DNA from: Desulfovibrionales bacterium
Lineage (GTDB): Bacteria > Desulfobacterota > Desulfovibrionia > Desulfovibrionales > Desulfonatronaceae
Assembly: GCA_007693505.1 (NCBI GenBank)
Contig: REDL01000081.1
Location: 1 to 58,902, forward strand
DNA length: 58,902 nucleotides
Direction: 5' to 3'
The position numbers and the translations under genes are program-made. The notes beneath the pieces were generated by a model, which saw only the letters and a list, made by a program, of their open reading frames with translations, was not told the origin of the DNA and did no database searches. Shown here piece after piece: positions 8,711 through 17,769 of the stretch (the stretch's first letter is position 1; every line of letters starts with the position of its first letter).

Positions 8711-9559
8711 TTGGAAGAGGGCATAGAAGGCAAATTCTGGAACATGTTCAAGCGCATTTTTCGCAAGGATGACGCATCCAGCATTGAAGCCATCATACTG
8801 GCGGCCAAGGATGAAGGAGAGATCCGCAAGGAAGAGGCTTCCATCGTCCTCAAGGTGCTGCGCCTGGGACGCAAGCAGGTCCATGAGATCATGATCCCGC
8901 GCACGGATATCATCTGCGCCGAGATCGAAGATCGGATCGAGGACGTGGCCGAGTTGATTATCGCTCACGGCCACACCCGGATTCCGATCTACAAGGACAA
9001 CAAGGACAACATCGTGGGCATTGTCCACGCCAAGGATCTGCTGCAGTTCGTGCTGCACCCCACGGCCTCCCCCAAGAACAGGCTGGAGGAGATCCTGCGC
9101 GAGCCCTTGTTTATTCCGGAAACCAAGAACGTCATGGAGATGCTGCTGGAGTTCCAGTCGCGCAAGAACCACCTGGCCATTGCCCTGGACGAGTACGGCG
9201 GCACGTCGGGCATGCTGACGTTTGAAGATGTGCTGGAAGAAATCGTCGGCGACATCGAGGATGAATACGATGCCCCCCGCCCGGAAGACATCCAGGTCCA
9301 GGATGACGGCGGCTACCTGATCTCCGGCAGGACCGAACTGGCCGAGTTGCGCGAGAACCTGGTCGTGAACCTGGAAAGCGATCAGGTGGACACCATCGGC
9401 GGCTACCTTTCCCAGTTGGCCGGTCGGGTGCCGCGCAAGGGCGATGCCTTCGACATCCAGGGCTACCGCTTTCGGATCAGGGACGCGGACCAGAAAAAGG
9501 TTCGCTGGGTCGACGTTCACCCTCTGGAGTCCACTGACGAGGCCGAGGACAAGACATGA
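8711..9559 (+). CDS. corC: CorC/YbeX-type CBS domain protein
   Basis: A 282-residue soluble protein with a CBS pair (RTDIICAEIED to HAKDLLQF, then REPLFIPETKNVMEML to DEYGGTSGMLTFEDVLEEIVG) and a C-terminal CorC/HlyC transporter-associated domain with GDAFDIQGYRFRI. It lacks the DUF21 membrane domain and so resembles short E. coli YbeX, whose gene likewise precedes lnt. The start is a TTG at 8711 preceded closely by GGGAGGA; an ATG 33 nt later (MFKRIFRK) has no ribosome binding site. Its stop overlaps lnt (ATGA at 9556). Roles in Mg/Co export or ribosome-related functions are reported for relatives. Confidence 0.85.
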   Translation: MEEGIEGKFWNMFKRIFRKDDASSIEAIILAAKDEGEIRKEEASIVLKVLRLGRKQVHEIMIPRTDIICAEIEDRIEDVAELIIAHGHTRIPIYKDNKDNIVGIVHAKDLLQFVLHPTASPKNRLEEILREPLFIPETKNVMEMLLEFQSRKNHLAIALDEYGGTSGMLTFEDVLEEIVGDIEDEYDAPRPEDIQVQDDGGYLISGRTELAELRENLVVNLESDQVDTIGGYLSQLAGRVPRKGDAFDIQGYRFRIRDADQKKVRWVDVHPLESTDEAEDKT

Positions 9560-11088
9560 TGCTTCCGGCACTGGTGGTGGCCCTGCTTGGAACCTGGTTT
9601 GGGCATGCCAATCCCATTGCCCACGTGCCTGGAGCGGCCCTGCTCTTGCCCGCGGTGCTCTTCCGGCTCGGCCTGCGGGAACCGACCCCGGCCGTTGCCT
9701 TTCGGTCCGGCTTCTTTTGCGCCGCCGCGGCCTACAGCGCCAGCCTTTACTGGGTTTTCATTCCCGTCCACGTCCATGGCGGCCTGCACTGGCTCCTGGC
9801 CCTTCCCTGCCCGATCCTCCTGGGCATGTATCTGGGCCTTTACGGTGGAGCATTCTCCGCCCTGATCCGCTGGGCGCATCCTGTGCACAGCCCCCTGCTC
9901 TTGGGCCTCGGTGCCGGTCTGCTCTGGGGAGGGGTGGAACTGGCCCAGGGCACCCTGTTCACCGGCTTTTCCTGGCTGACCCTTCCTGCGGCCCTGGCGC
10001 CCTGGCCCGTAACCATCCAGGGCCTGGCCGTGGTGGGCGAGTATGGACTGTCCGCGATACTGGTCACCGCCGTTGCCTGGCTGGTGCTGGCCCGGGAAAG
10101 CAAGGCCTTCATGATCCGCGGCTTGACTCTGGGTCTGGCCCTTTTCCTGGTGCTGATCGGCCTGGGCGCGCTGCACCTGAACAGGCCCTTGCCTGAGGGC
10201 ACTCCCCTGCGGGTCACGCTGGTTCAGGGCAATGTGGACCAGACCGTGAAATGGGAACCGGCCTACCAGGAAGCAACGGTTCGCGCCTATCTGGATTTGA
10301 CGACCAGGGAACTGGGATTTAAGCCGGAACTGGTGGTCTGGCCGGAGACCGCCATGCCCTTCTATCTCCAGGAGGACAGTGCCTTGGCCCGGCAGGTACG
10401 TGATTTTGTTCGTTCCACACAGCAGCTGGCCCTGCTCACCGGGGCGCCACGCTATGCGGTTGATCTGTCCACGGGAGCGATCCAGTACGCCAACTCGGCC
10501 TTCTTGCTCGGACCAAACGGGAAGACTGTCGGAATCTACGACAAGGAACACCTTGTACCGTTCGGCGAATATGTCCCCCTGGGCGGCATGCTGCCCTTCA
10601 TCCGCCGTCTGGCCCACAGCGAGGGGGATTTCAGCCCGGGAAACGATCCGGCGCCGCTTCAGTGGGAGCACCTTGCCCTGGGCATGCTCATCTGCTACGA
10701 AGCGATCTTTTCCGGACTCAGCCAGGAACGGGTGCGAGCCGGGGCGAACCTTTTGGTGAACATCAGCAACGACGCCTGGTTTGGACGCTCCTCAGCCCCA
10801 CGGCAACACCTGTACCAGGCCGTTCTCCGGTCCGTTGAACAGGGGCGCTTTCTGGTACGCTCCACCAATACCGGCGTCACGGCAATCATCGACCCCCGTG
10901 GCCGCCGGCTGGAGGCCGGCGGGTTGTTCCAACGACTGACACTCTCCTACCCGGATGTCCGTCTTCTTGAGGAAACCACCTTTTTTCACCGCAACGCCTG
11001 GGCGATTCGCATCCTCCTGCCCACGGCCATAGGTCTCTACCTCGGCGCAACGTGGTGGATGCGCCGCCGGCACCGCACTCCAGAATGA
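9556..11088 (+). CDS. lnt: Apolipoprotein N-acyltransferase
   Basis: A 510-residue inner-membrane enzyme that adds the third acyl chain to the N-terminal Cys of lipoproteins. The N-terminal half is strongly hydrophobic with several membrane segments; the C-terminal half is a nitrilase-type domain with the catalytic triad in WPETAMPF (Glu), YDKEHLVPFGEYVP (Lys) and GMLICYEAIF (Cys). A final hydrophobic segment and a basic tail follow. Translationally coupled to corC, a classic pairing. It closes the long overlapping gene run that begins with mnmG. Confidence 0.95.
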   Translation: MMLPALVVALLGTWFGHANPIAHVPGAALLLPAVLFRLGLREPTPAVAFRSGFFCAAAAYSASLYWVFIPVHVHGGLHWLLALPCPILLGMYLGLYGGAFSALIRWAHPVHSPLLLGLGAGLLWGGVELAQGTLFTGFSWLTLPAALAPWPVTIQGLAVVGEYGLSAILVTAVAWLVLARESKAFMIRGLTLGLALFLVLIGLGALHLNRPLPEGTPLRVTLVQGNVDQTVKWEPAYQEATVRAYLDLTTRELGFKPELVVWPETAMPFYLQEDSALARQVRDFVRSTQQLALLTGAPRYAVDLSTGAIQYANSAFLLGPNGKTVGIYDKEHLVPFGEYVPLGGMLPFIRRLAHSEGDFSPGNDPAPLQWEHLALGMLICYEAIFSGLSQERVRAGANLLVNISNDAWFGRSSAPRQHLYQAVLRSVEQGRFLVRSTNTGVTAIIDPRGRRLEAGGLFQRLTLSYPDVRLLEETTFFHRNAWAIRILLPTAIGLYLGATWWMRRRHRTPE

Positions 11089-11320
11089 GTGCCAAGCAAA
11101 TTCGGGGTGAGCAGCCCTGCACATGCCAGTGAAGCCTCAAAACATCTGGCGAGCTGCCTGCGACTTCTTGACCACCACATCACTCTTGAAAACCTGCGGC
11201 ATGATCACGAAGGCACATCATGGTCCCTTCATGGGGCCGACATTCCAGCACCATAATTGAAACACGGAGATATATTTCATGAGCACGGCTGAAACCCGCC
11301 GCGCCGAGCACGGCGGAAAA

Positions 11321-12437
11321 ATGTTGCAGCTCTTCGAACTGAAGACCGAGAGCGCTGCCCTGGAAGAGCAATTTGACAGTTTCTGGAGGAGCCTTTGACC
11401 GGGAACTCTACGAAGACCGCCTGGTGGAAATCGACAAGGCGATTTCACACCCCGAGGCCTGGAACGACCCCCGGAGCATGACTCCCCTGCTCCAGGAAAA
11501 AACCCGGCTCAGCACCGCGCTTCAGGAATGGAACGCCCTGCGATCAGCCAGGCAGGACCTGGAGGATTGGCTGACCATGGCCGAGGACGAGCCCGAGCAG
11601 GAGGTTCTGGAGGAAGTCCAGCGCCATATCGGCGTTCTGGCCGACCGACTGCAGCAGGCCGAGATGCACACCCTGCTCAGTGCCCCGGAAGACCAGCATC
11701 CGGTCATTCTGGAAATCCATCCTGGAGCCGGGGGCACCGAGGCCCAGGACTGGGCCGAGATGCTCTTGCGCATGTACCGGCGCTGGGCCGAACGTCACCA
11801 ATTCAAGATCCAGATCCTGGACTACCTGGCCGGCGACGAGGCCGGCGTGAAGAGCGTGGTCCTCCAAATTGAAGGGCCGTATGCCTACGGGCTGCTGAAA
11901 AGCGAGCGGGGTATTCACCGGTTGATCCGCATCTCCCCGTTCGACTCTTCGGGGCGCCGGCATACCTCGTTTGCCTCGGTGGACATCTACCCGGACGTGG
12001 GCCAGGAAATCGAGATTGAGATCAATGAGGACGACCTGCGCATCGATTGCTTCCGGGCCAGCGGCCCCGGCGGGCAGCACGTGAACAAGACCAGCTCGGC
12101 GATCCGGATCACCCATCTGCCCACGAACATCGTCACCCAGTGCCAGAACGAGAAATCCCAGCATCGCAACAAGGAAGCGGCCATGAAAATGCTCAAGGCG
12201 CGTCTCTATGAGCTGGAACTGCGCAAGCGCGAGGATGAACGCCAAGCCCAGTACGCCACCAAGGACGCCATTGCCTGGGGCAGCCAGATCCGCACCTACA
12301 CCCTGCAACCCTACCGTCTGGTCAAGGACCACCGCACCAACTTCGAGGTCGGCAATGTCGAAGCCGTCCTGGATGGTGACCTGGACGGATTTATCCGGAA
12401 CCATCTGCTGGCAAGCCATGTCCAAAACGTCGCCTAG
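11321..12437 (+). CDS. prfB: Peptide chain release factor 2 with programmed +1 frameshift
   Basis: RF2, which terminates translation at UGA and UAA. The gene is in two frames: 11321-11395 encodes MLQLFELKTESAALEEQFDS and onward to a TGA at 11396-11398, and skipping T11396 joins it to 11397-12437. The product is about 371 residues, the usual size. The GGQ motif is in ASGPGGQHVNKTSSAIR and the stop-recognition loop is SPFDSSGRRHTSF, matching the RF2 SPF signature. An upstream in-frame ATG at 11279 with GGAG 9 nt before it would add 14 residues; 11321 is preferred for length and family resemblance. The end overlaps the next gene by 20 nt. Confidence 0.95.
11385..11399 (+). promoter_or_regulatory. 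prfB programmed frameshift site
   Basis: GGAGGA at 11385-11390 followed by CTTTGAC at 11393-11399 is the classic RF2 autoregulatory element: an internal Shine-Dalgarno-like sequence, a slippery CTT and an in-frame TGA. When RF2 is scarce the ribosome pauses at the TGA and shifts +1 to read GAC. Confidence 0.93.
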
Positions 12438-13308
12438 TTCCATACCGGTGCCTCCACTTCCGGATCTGCGCACCGAGCTGGACGCCCTCAAGGCCGATCT
12501 GGCCTCCTCAGGACTCTGCGTCCCTTCGCCTGAACGCCATCACGGGGACGGATCGAATGCCGTCCTTTTTCGCCTGCTTCCGGGTCTTTCTCCAGAGTAC
12601 CAATCCAAGCTGGAATCCATGTTGCGCCAGATGCCCTGGATGCTTTTGCCGCTCCAGGACGACGCCTATCCGGCCTTGCGCCGGCTTCAGGACAAGATTG
12701 ACGAATTGGCCCACGCCGTGGAGCACGACGATCTCACCGGCCTGGCCCGCCGAGCCGTGTTTGAACAGGCTTTGGACACCGAAATGGAGCGGGCCAAACG
12801 TTCCGGCCGCTCACTAAGCCTGGCCATCCTGGACATCGACGACTTCAAGCGGGTCAACGACATCTGTGGCCACGTGCACGGTGATCACGTGCTCTGCTCC
12901 GTGGCCGAAATTTTACGCCGGAACATTCGCAGGGCCGACCTGGCCGTGCGCCTGGGTGGCGAGGAATTCGCCCTGTTGATGCCCGCCACCACCCAGACCA
13001 GCGCGGTGTTTCTCCTGGAGCGGATCATGAACGCTGTTCGTGAACTGCGTTTCGACTGCCCCGAGCACATCGCCGCGGACCAGGCCCAGGTGACCGTTTC
13101 CGCGGGACTGGCCTGCTACAAAGGCTTCAGGGACATGCTACCTCTGGAACTCATCGAACAGGCGGACCAGGCACTGTACCGGGCCAAGAGGGCCGGGAAG
13201 AACCGCCTGGAAAAGGCACCCTTGCGGGATATCTCCCCTGAGTTGTCACCTCGCACACTTGTGGAATCGGCAGAAAAAAATTTCCTTTTTCAAGGCCTTG
13301 CTACCTGA
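12418..13308 (+). CDS. GGDEF domain diguanylate cyclase
   Basis: A 296-residue cytoplasmic protein with an N-terminal helical region of about 110 residues and a C-terminal GGDEF domain that makes c-di-GMP from two GTP. The domain starts at DDLTGLARRAVFEQAL and has the active-site loop RLGGEEFALL (GGEEF variant, normally active). No clear RxxD inhibitory site precedes it. The open frame runs upstream inside prfB, but the ATG at 12418 gives a 20-nt overlap with prfB and a sensible N-terminus. It may feed the PilZ protein encoded at 7.6 kb. Confidence 0.88.
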   Translation: MSKTSPSSIPVPPLPDLRTELDALKADLASSGLCVPSPERHHGDGSNAVLFRLLPGLSPEYQSKLESMLRQMPWMLLPLQDDAYPALRRLQDKIDELAHAVEHDDLTGLARRAVFEQALDTEMERAKRSGRSLSLAILDIDDFKRVNDICGHVHGDHVLCSVAEILRRNIRRADLAVRLGGEEFALLMPATTQTSAVFLLERIMNAVRELRFDCPEHIAADQAQVTVSAGLACYKGFRDMLPLELIEQADQALYRAKRAGKNRLEKAPLRDISPELSPRTLVESAEKNFLFQGLAT

Positions 13309-13335
13309 ACCGGTTGCGCAACCCCAGACTATTTC

Positions 13336-14142
13336 ATGAAAATCAAAAAAAACAGAACATTGAGCATTGCCATGTTCAGCGGCAAGGGCGGCGTGGGCAA
13401 ATCGAGTCTCAGTGCCAATCTGGGCTACTGCCTGAGCGAGTCCGGCTACCGCTGCCTGCTGATGGATTGCGACCTCGGGCTGGCCAACCTGGATGTCCTT
13501 TTGGGCATTTCCAGTGAAATCAATATCCTGGATTTGTTGGATCGCCAGATCCCAGCCGAGCGTATCGTGCAGCCGGTGACCGAAAACCTGGACCTGCTTC
13601 CCGCGGCCAGTGGCGTTCCCGAATTGGTGGAGATGGACGATGACCAGCGCGGCCTGCTTTTGCAGCAGTTGGAGCCGATCATGTCCGAATATGCTTTTGT
13701 GATTCTGGACATGGCCGCTGGATTGAAACCCAGCCTGCTGACCCTGGCCCATGCCGCCGGCAAGCGAATTGTCGTGCTCACTCCGGAGCCCACTTCTCTG
13801 ACCGATGCCTATGCGGTCATCAAGGTGCTCACGGCCCAGACCGAGGTCCGGGATTTCCTGGTTCTGGTCAATCAGGCCGAAAACCGGGAAGAGGCCCAGG
13901 CCACCTTTCATCGCCTGGACGCCGCCGTGGCCAAATTTTTGGGATTTCACCTGACCTACCTGGGCATGGTGCGTAGCGACCCGAACATGGGCAGGTCCGT
14001 GGCCAAACAGCAGGCCCTGGTCCGTGTCGCGCCCCAGTGTCCGGCGGCCCAGGATATCCGCACCCTGGCCGAACGCCTGCTATCCCTGCGCACGGCCCTG
14101 TTGCCGGAACTGGCCGACAAGCCCGTGCTGAAAAATTTATAG
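13336..14142 (+). CDS. MinD/ParA-family ATPase, FlhG-like
   Basis: A 268-residue P-loop ATPase of the MinD superfamily. The deviant Walker A is SGKGGVGKSSLSANLG near the N-terminus, followed by LLMDCDLGLANLDVLLG (switch I) and VILDMAAGL (switch II). The spacing and ADVLLG/EPTSLTDAY segments resemble FlhG/YlxH, which controls flagellar number and placement; it lacks an obvious C-terminal membrane-targeting helix. It follows the GGDEF gene after 27 nt. A longer relative with an added pseudo-receiver is encoded at 37.2 kb. Confidence 0.85.
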   Translation: MKIKKNRTLSIAMFSGKGGVGKSSLSANLGYCLSESGYRCLLMDCDLGLANLDVLLGISSEINILDLLDRQIPAERIVQPVTENLDLLPAASGVPELVEMDDDQRGLLLQQLEPIMSEYAFVILDMAAGLKPSLLTLAHAAGKRIVVLTPEPTSLTDAYAVIKVLTAQTEVRDFLVLVNQAENREEAQATFHRLDAAVAKFLGFHLTYLGMVRSDPNMGRSVAKQQALVRVAPQCPAAQDIRTLAERLLSLRTALLPELADKPVLKNL

Positions 14143-14283
14143 CGGTCAACCTATGGAATTTTTTCACGGAAGAGTGTAGATATAGCCACGTCACCGTTCG
14201 GTCTCCTCCCGTATCCCCGTCTAACGATTTGCCCAAAACGGTTGCATCAGATACTTGCCACAGTTTTTTTGGAGAAAATGCAC

Positions 14284-14565
14284 ATGAACAAAAGCGAACT
14301 GATCCGCACCCTGGCCGAAAAAAACAACATCCCGATGGATTATGCCACCATCGTGGTCAACACTTTTTTCCAGTCCATCAAGGACGCGATGATCCAGGGA
14401 GACCGCGTGGAAATCCGAGGATTCGGCAGTTTCAAGGTCAAGGACTACCAGGGGTACAAGGGACGTAACCCCAAGACCGGACAATCCGTGAACGTCCAGC
14501 CCAAACGACTGCCTTTTTTCCGACCCGGCAAGGAACTCAAGGACCACCTGAACGAAGACATCTAG
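14284..14565 (+). CDS. HU/IHF family DNA-binding protein
   Basis: A 93-residue nucleoid protein: helices in MNKSELIRTLAEKNN, the beta arm with GRNPKTGQSVNVQPKRLPFF containing the intercalating proline, and a C-terminal helix. The sequence fits the HU/IHF family, and RGFGSFKVKDYQ is IHF-like, but alpha/beta assignment is not safe. The ATG at 14284 is preferred over an upstream in-frame start because GGAG at 14271-14274 is 9 nt away. It is transcribed with or just after the FlhG-like gene. Confidence 0.9.
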   Translation: MNKSELIRTLAEKNNIPMDYATIVVNTFFQSIKDAMIQGDRVEIRGFGSFKVKDYQGYKGRNPKTGQSVNVQPKRLPFFRPGKELKDHLNEDI

Positions 14566-14912
14566 GTGGCGGTCACGGTCCCGTCTGGTCACGAGCGACC
14601 CGAAAGATTCCGTGCCCCGCATGTCCGAGCGACCCTTCGTGGCCACGGACCGATTGCACGCGAAGAATCGCCAAGACATGCAGGGGCCATTGGGCCAAGC
14701 CGGATCAATGCGGCCCAATTGGCCGCAACCAGGCTTAATGGCCACATCCATGGAATGGGTTATGCCCTGATAAACCGTCCCGCCACGTACCAAGCCAATT
14801 GGGCCAAGAACCGCGTCTTTCTGCGGCAACTCTTCCATGACCCATTCTGCATCCGGCTCGCTGTACACCATCTCCTGAATCCCGACTTTCCCATCTTCAA
14901 CCCCAATACTCC
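14566..14912 (+). other. Intergenic region with nested inverted repeats
   Basis: Almost 350 bases between the HU gene and dapF. A frame is open through it in one direction but its product has no resemblance to a protein family and no ribosome binding site. The middle (14685-14743) carries nested inverted repeats described separately; nothing else was recognised. Confidence 0.5.
14685..14743. repeat. Nested inverted repeat, possible structured RNA
   Basis: Three nested complementary pairs: GGCCATT with AATGGCC on the outside, AAGCC with GGCTT within, and TGCGGCC with GGCCGCA around a CAATT loop in the centre. The arms could fold into one 59-nt interrupted hairpin. There is no T-run, so it is not a standard terminator; a leader of dapF or a processed RNA element is possible. 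Confidence 0.5.
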
Positions 14913-15800
14913 ATGCTCCAACACGTAACCACAAGCGATGCGTTCGGCCCCTGGGCGGAATGCTGCAAGATGCAGGGCAGCGGCAATGATTTTGTTCTTC
15001 TGGACAACCGGGTGTTGCAGGTGGTTCCCGCGGAAATGCCAAAATGGGCCAAGGCCGTGTGCCGCAGGGCTTTCGGCATGGGTGCCGACGGCCTGATCTT
15101 TCTGGATGCGGCCCCACAGGACGTGCCCGCGGACTATATCTGGCACTTCTACAATGCCGACGGCTCACGGGCCGAGATGTGCGGCAACGGCTCACGTTGC
15201 GCCGCAAGACTGGCATACGAACTGGGTCTGGCCGGAAGGCGGCACGTTCTGGGCACGGACGCCGGTCCGATCAAGGCCGAGGTCCTTCCGGACCAGGACC
15301 TGGTCAAGGTGCAACTCACGCCCCACCAGGACCTGCAACTGCGGCTCACCCTGACCCTGCCGGACGATTCCCGAGATACGGAATGGGAAGTCCATTTCGT
15401 TAACACCGGGGTCCCACATCTGGTCATCTTCACCAATGACGTGCAGGCCGTGGATGTCCAAAATCTCGGCCGCCGGCTCCGCAATCACCCACATTTCGCT
15501 CCCGCCGGGGTCAACGTCAACTTCGTCCAAACCGTGGACCGGGAAAATCTGCTGCTCCGCACCTATGAACGCGGTGTGGAAGGTGAGACCTTCGCCTGCG
15601 GCACCGGAGCCGCTGCGTCGGCCCTGATCGCTCAGGCCCTGAGCCTGACGGAGCGGACGGTGGTCGTGCGCACATCCGGCCAGGAAGAACTGGGCATCAC
15701 CATCGACCAGGACGCCGTATTTCTGACCGGTCAGGCCATCCTGGTCTTCACGGCCCATCTCAACCTGCGCTCGGTGGGGCTGACGCAGACCTGGTCCTAG
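14913..15800 (+). CDS. dapF: Diaminopimelate epimerase
   Basis: A 295-residue enzyme that converts LL- to meso-diaminopimelate for lysine and peptidoglycan synthesis. Both catalytic cysteines are visible, in RAEMCGNGSRCAAR (about residue 90) and FACGTGAAASAL (about 230), as are the substrate-binding KMQGSGNDFV and FYNADGS segments. The N-terminus carries an extra 15 residues before the usual KMQGSGNDF start; ATG 14913 is the only clear upstream start. It is followed after 69 nt by dapA, so the two form a lysine/peptidoglycan pair. Confidence 0.95.
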   Translation: MLQHVTTSDAFGPWAECCKMQGSGNDFVLLDNRVLQVVPAEMPKWAKAVCRRAFGMGADGLIFLDAAPQDVPADYIWHFYNADGSRAEMCGNGSRCAARLAYELGLAGRRHVLGTDAGPIKAEVLPDQDLVKVQLTPHQDLQLRLTLTLPDDSRDTEWEVHFVNTGVPHLVIFTNDVQAVDVQNLGRRLRNHPHFAPAGVNVNFVQTVDRENLLLRTYERGVEGETFACGTGAAASALIAQALSLTERTVVVRTSGQEELGITIDQDAVFLTGQAILVFTAHLNLRSVGLTQTWS

Positions 15801-15869
15801 CCCGGCGACTCCGTTCCGGCCCAAAAGCCCCGTCGTTTCCCGGCACCAAGAACATTACAAGGAGGCAAT

Positions 15870-16760
15870 ATGACGTTTACCGGAGCGCTGACCGCGTTGG
15901 TCACGCCGTTCAACAAAGGCGTGGTGGATGAAGACGCGTACCGTAATCTGATTGAATGGCAGATCGAACAGGGCATCAACGGCCTGGTTCCCTGTGGGAC
16001 CACCGGTGAATCCGCAACCCTGTCCCACAATGAGCATGCCCAGGTCGTAAAAATCTGTGTTGATCAAGCCAAAGGCCGGGTTCCGGTTCTGGCCGGCTCG
16101 GGATCGAACAGCACCAAGGAAGCCATCGAACTGACCAAGGTGGCCAAGCAGGCCAAGGCTGACGGGGTATTGCTGATCACACCCTATTACAACAAGCCGA
16201 CCCAGGACGGACTGGTGGCGCACTTCAAGGCCGTGGCCAAGGACGTCTCCATCCCGATGATTCTCTACAACGTTCCAGGCCGGACATGCGTGAATATGCT
16301 TCCAGAGACCCTCTCCCGGCTGTTTCGGGAGGTGCCCGAGATCAAGGGCGTCAAGGAGGCCACCGGCAATATGGCCCAGGTCTCGGAAGTTCTTGAGTAC
16401 TGCGGGGCCGACTTCATTGTGCTTTCCGGAGATGATTTCACGGTCTTGCCGCTACTGGCCCTGGGAGGCAAGGGGGTCATCTCCGTGGTCTCCAATATTG
16501 TTCCGGACAAAATGAGCGGCCTATGCCGGACATTTGCAGCCGGCGACATGGAGAAAGCCCAGGATCTGCATTACGAGCTGGCCCCATTGTGCCGGGCCAT
16601 GTTCCTGGAAACCAATCCGGTTCCAGCCAAGACCTCCCTGGCGCTGATGGGCAAAATCAAACCAGAACTCCGCCTGCCCATGGTCCGAATGCAATCCAAC
16701 AACGAAGCCCGTCTCAAAGACCTCCTCGGCCAGGCCGGGCTTGTTGCCTTGAAACAATAG
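15870..16760 (+). CDS. dapA: 4-hydroxy-tetrahydrodipicolinate synthase
   Basis: A 296-residue aldolase that condenses pyruvate with aspartate semialdehyde, the first committed step of lysine and diaminopimelate synthesis. The Schiff-base lysine is in GVKEATGN, the catalytic tyrosine in ILYNVPGRT, and the dihydrodipicolinate-synthase signature GLVPCGTTGES is near residue 39. AAGGAGG 7 nt before the ATG gives a strong start. A rho-independent terminator follows, ending the dapF-dapA unit. Confidence 0.96.
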   Translation: MTFTGALTALVTPFNKGVVDEDAYRNLIEWQIEQGINGLVPCGTTGESATLSHNEHAQVVKICVDQAKGRVPVLAGSGSNSTKEAIELTKVAKQAKADGVLLITPYYNKPTQDGLVAHFKAVAKDVSIPMILYNVPGRTCVNMLPETLSRLFREVPEIKGVKEATGNMAQVSEVLEYCGADFIVLSGDDFTVLPLLALGGKGVISVVSNIVPDKMSGLCRTFAAGDMEKAQDLHYELAPLCRAMFLETNPVPAKTSLALMGKIKPELRLPMVRMQSNNEARLKDLLGQAGLVALKQ

Positions 16761-16804
16761 CCCACCCGGCGCAACATCGACTCAGAACCCTCGGAAGGGG
16801 CAAG

Positions 16805-16838
16805 AGGACGGGGACTAAGACCTCCCCGTCCTTTTTTT
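16805..16838 (+). terminator. Rho-independent terminator after dapA
   Basis: AGGACGGGG at 16805-16813 pairs perfectly with CCCCGTCCT at 16824-16832 around a 10-nt loop, and Ts run through 16838. It lies 45 nt after the dapA stop. Confidence 0.9.
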
Positions 16839-16857
16839 GTCTTTCGCCCCACACCAG

Positions 16858-17769
16858 ATGCGTTTTTGCCGCCCCATGCTACTGACAACCTACCTCAAAC
16901 TGCTCTGCGCCTCCCTGTTCTGGGGGGGCACCTTTGTGGCCGGACGCGTGATCAGTGCTGAGCTGCCGCCTTTTTCCGCGGCGTTCTTGCGTTTCGCCAT
17001 TGCCTCGATAAGCCTGCTGATCCTGATTCGCCTTTTTGAGGGCGGTCTGCCGCGATTGCGCCGCACCCAGTTGCCAACCGTACTCATCCTGGGGATGAGC
17101 GGCATCTTCGCCTATAATGTCCTGTTCTTCACTGGCTTGCAGACCGTGGAGGCCGGACGGGCCGCGGTGATCGTGGCCACCAACCCGATCTTTATCGCCC
17201 TGCTGGCCGTGCCGCTGTTTGGGGAGCATCTGGGCCCGGCCAGACTGACGGGAATCGGACTTTCCGTCTGCGGGGCCATTCTGGCCATTACCGGCGGGCG
17301 CCCATGGGACCTCTTGCACCAGGCAGTTTCCTGGGGCGATTTGGCAATTTTTGGCTGCGTGGCCAGCTGGGTGGTCTACCTGCTGGTGGGCAAGGTCATG
17401 ATGCACGACCTCTCCCCCCAGGCCGCGGTGACCTGGTCCTGTCTGGTGGGCGTTGCCGCCCTGTTGCCGTTCAGTTTGGCTGAAGGTCTGCTGGATCAGA
17501 TTGGGTGGATTTCCTGGACACGCTGGGCTGCCCTGTTCTATTTGGGAATATTCGGTACGGTTCTGGGCTTCACCTGGTTCTACCAAGGCGTCAAAGCCAT
17601 TGGGCCCTCCAGGGCCGCGGTATTCATCAACTTTGTTCCGGTATGGGCCATACTGCTCGGTTTTCTGCTGCTGGGCGAAACCATGAACATCTCCCTGCTC
17701 CTGGGTGCCGCCTTGGTCGGCACGGGAGTCTACCTGACCAACCGGGCAGGCATTCAATCGAGAAAATGA
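16858..17769 (+). CDS. EamA/DMT family transporter
   Basis: A 303-residue integral membrane protein with about ten hydrophobic segments in two EamA repeats; FWGGTFVAGRV in the first helix and GTVLGFTWFYQGVKAIG to GEXMNISLLLGAALVGTGVYL in the second repeat are typical. The family exports metabolites or amino acids; the substrate is not predictable. Starts at 16858 or 16876 are both possible. The stop overlaps the next gene as ATGA. A second, different EamA protein is encoded at 47.7 kb. Confidence 0.85.
   Translation: MRFCRPMLLTTYLKLLCASLFWGGTFVAGRVISAELPPFSAAFLRFAIASISLLILIRLFEGGLPRLRRTQLPTVLILGMSGIFAYNVLFFTGLQTVEAGRAAVIVATNPIFIALLAVPLFGEHLGPARLTGIGLSVCGAILAITGGRPWDLLHQAVSWGDLAIFGCVASWVVYLLVGKVMMHDLSPQAAVTWSCLVGVAALLPFSLAEGLLDQIGWISWTRWAALFYLGIFGTVLGFTWFYQGVKAIGPSRAAVFINFVPVWAILLGFLLLGETMNISLLLGAALVGTGVYLTNRAGIQSRK

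Noticed and set aside
14566-14928. A 120-codon frame after the HU gene
   Set aside because: It contains the nested palindrome and reads as composition-driven sequence; no ribosome binding site.
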